Assembly (NCBI GenBank): GCA_946479225.1
Contig: CAMLFI010000211.1
Coordinates: 1 to 5,381, forward strand
DNA length: 5,381 nt
Origin: an uncultured Mucilaginibacter sp.
Lineage (GTDB): Bacteria > Bacteroidota > Bacteroidia > Sphingobacteriales > Sphingobacteriaceae
Direction of reading: 5' to 3'
Of the stretch, positions 5,229 through 5,381 are shown piece after piece. Made by a program: the position numbers and the translations under genes. Numbering within the stretch: position 1 is the stretch's first letter; every line of letters starts with the position of its first letter. Below the pieces are notes generated by a model. That model did not search any database. It was given only the letters and a program-made list of their open reading frames with translations, and was not told the DNA's origin.

Positions 5229-5381
5229 ATTAGGTTAATTTAAGCGGGAGGCTTGGATGAGCGAGAGTGGTTATGGTTATGTGTTACTGCTTAGCACAAA
5301 TCATTCACTTTCAAAAAAAAGATTTAAAGTTTTTGGAGCTCTCTTGACAAGGAACTTATAACTGAGAAACAGATAAGGAAT

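Larger units (their letters stand above)
4955..5381. other. Noncoding region upstream of mnmA, no convincing gene
   Basis: About 430 bp without a recognisable gene. Positions 4948-5038 are strongly G/T-skewed on the plus strand, with only three or so C in 90 bases and a potential G-quadruplex. From about 5090 the sequence becomes AT-rich. A plus-strand frame 5111-5218 could encode a 35-residue peptide (MIIVSIWIIIVFSF...) with one hydrophobic stretch and a basic tail, but nothing else supports it as a gene. On the minus strand a frame is open from the window edge to a TGA at 5303-5301 (26 codons, ending NLFFESE); it could be the tail of a gene outside the window or chance. A TTGACA at 5344-5349 is only 7 bp from TATAAC, so it is not a usable promoter pair. 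No tRNA or rRNA fold was seen. Confidence 0.6.

Noticed and set aside
5344..5362. TTGACA followed by TATAAC resembling a sigma-70 promoter
   Set aside because: The spacer is only 7 bp rather than about 17, and Bacteroidota use different promoter elements.
5301..5381. Partial minus-strand gene entering from the window edge
   Set aside because: Only 26 codons are open before TGA and the residues match no family I recognise, so it is mentioned but not called.

Overview
This looks like a chromosomal housekeeping segment from the phylum Bacteroidota, most likely the family Sphingobacteriaceae (a Mucilaginibacter- or Pedobacter-like genome). The evidence is the protein style of SMC, TopA and MnmA, start codons with no Shine-Dalgarno sequence but A/T-rich upstream bases, and a Bacteroidota-type -7 promoter box (TAnnTTTG) directly before mnmA. 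The genus is inference from sequence style, not from a search.

All recognisable genes lie on the minus strand. In transcription order they are: mnmA (4939-3851, tRNA U34 2-thiouridylase); topA (3686-1344, DNA topoisomerase I); a small uncharacterised protein (1264-860); and the 5' part of smc (772-1, chromosome-partition ATPase, cut by the window edge). The gaps between them are 164, 79 and 87 bp. TopA and SMC both act on chromosome topology and organisation, and MnmA acts on tRNA. The shared direction and short gaps would allow some co-transcription, but each gap is long enough for separate control, and two of the three contain dyad or repeat structures.

The noncoding DNA is the least ordinary part. 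Between topA and the small gene are two head-to-head arrays of degenerate 7-bp units that contain a perfect 18-bp inverted repeat. The topA-mnmA gap holds 9-bp direct repeats and an imperfect 12-bp dyad. The region upstream of mnmA (4940-5381) holds no convincing gene. It contains a strongly G/T-skewed stretch with a potential G-quadruplex, an 11-mer that also occurs in opposite orientation behind mnmA, and an AT-rich part with a possible 35-codon membrane peptide and a small hairpin.

I found no tRNA, rRNA, CRISPR array, insertion sequence or recognisable defence or mobile system. The proteins are ordinary for the lineage. Points worth a second look are the absent Q-loop glutamine in SMC, the CxxC form of the MnmA active site, the zinc-finger-free TopA tail, and the repeat structures.
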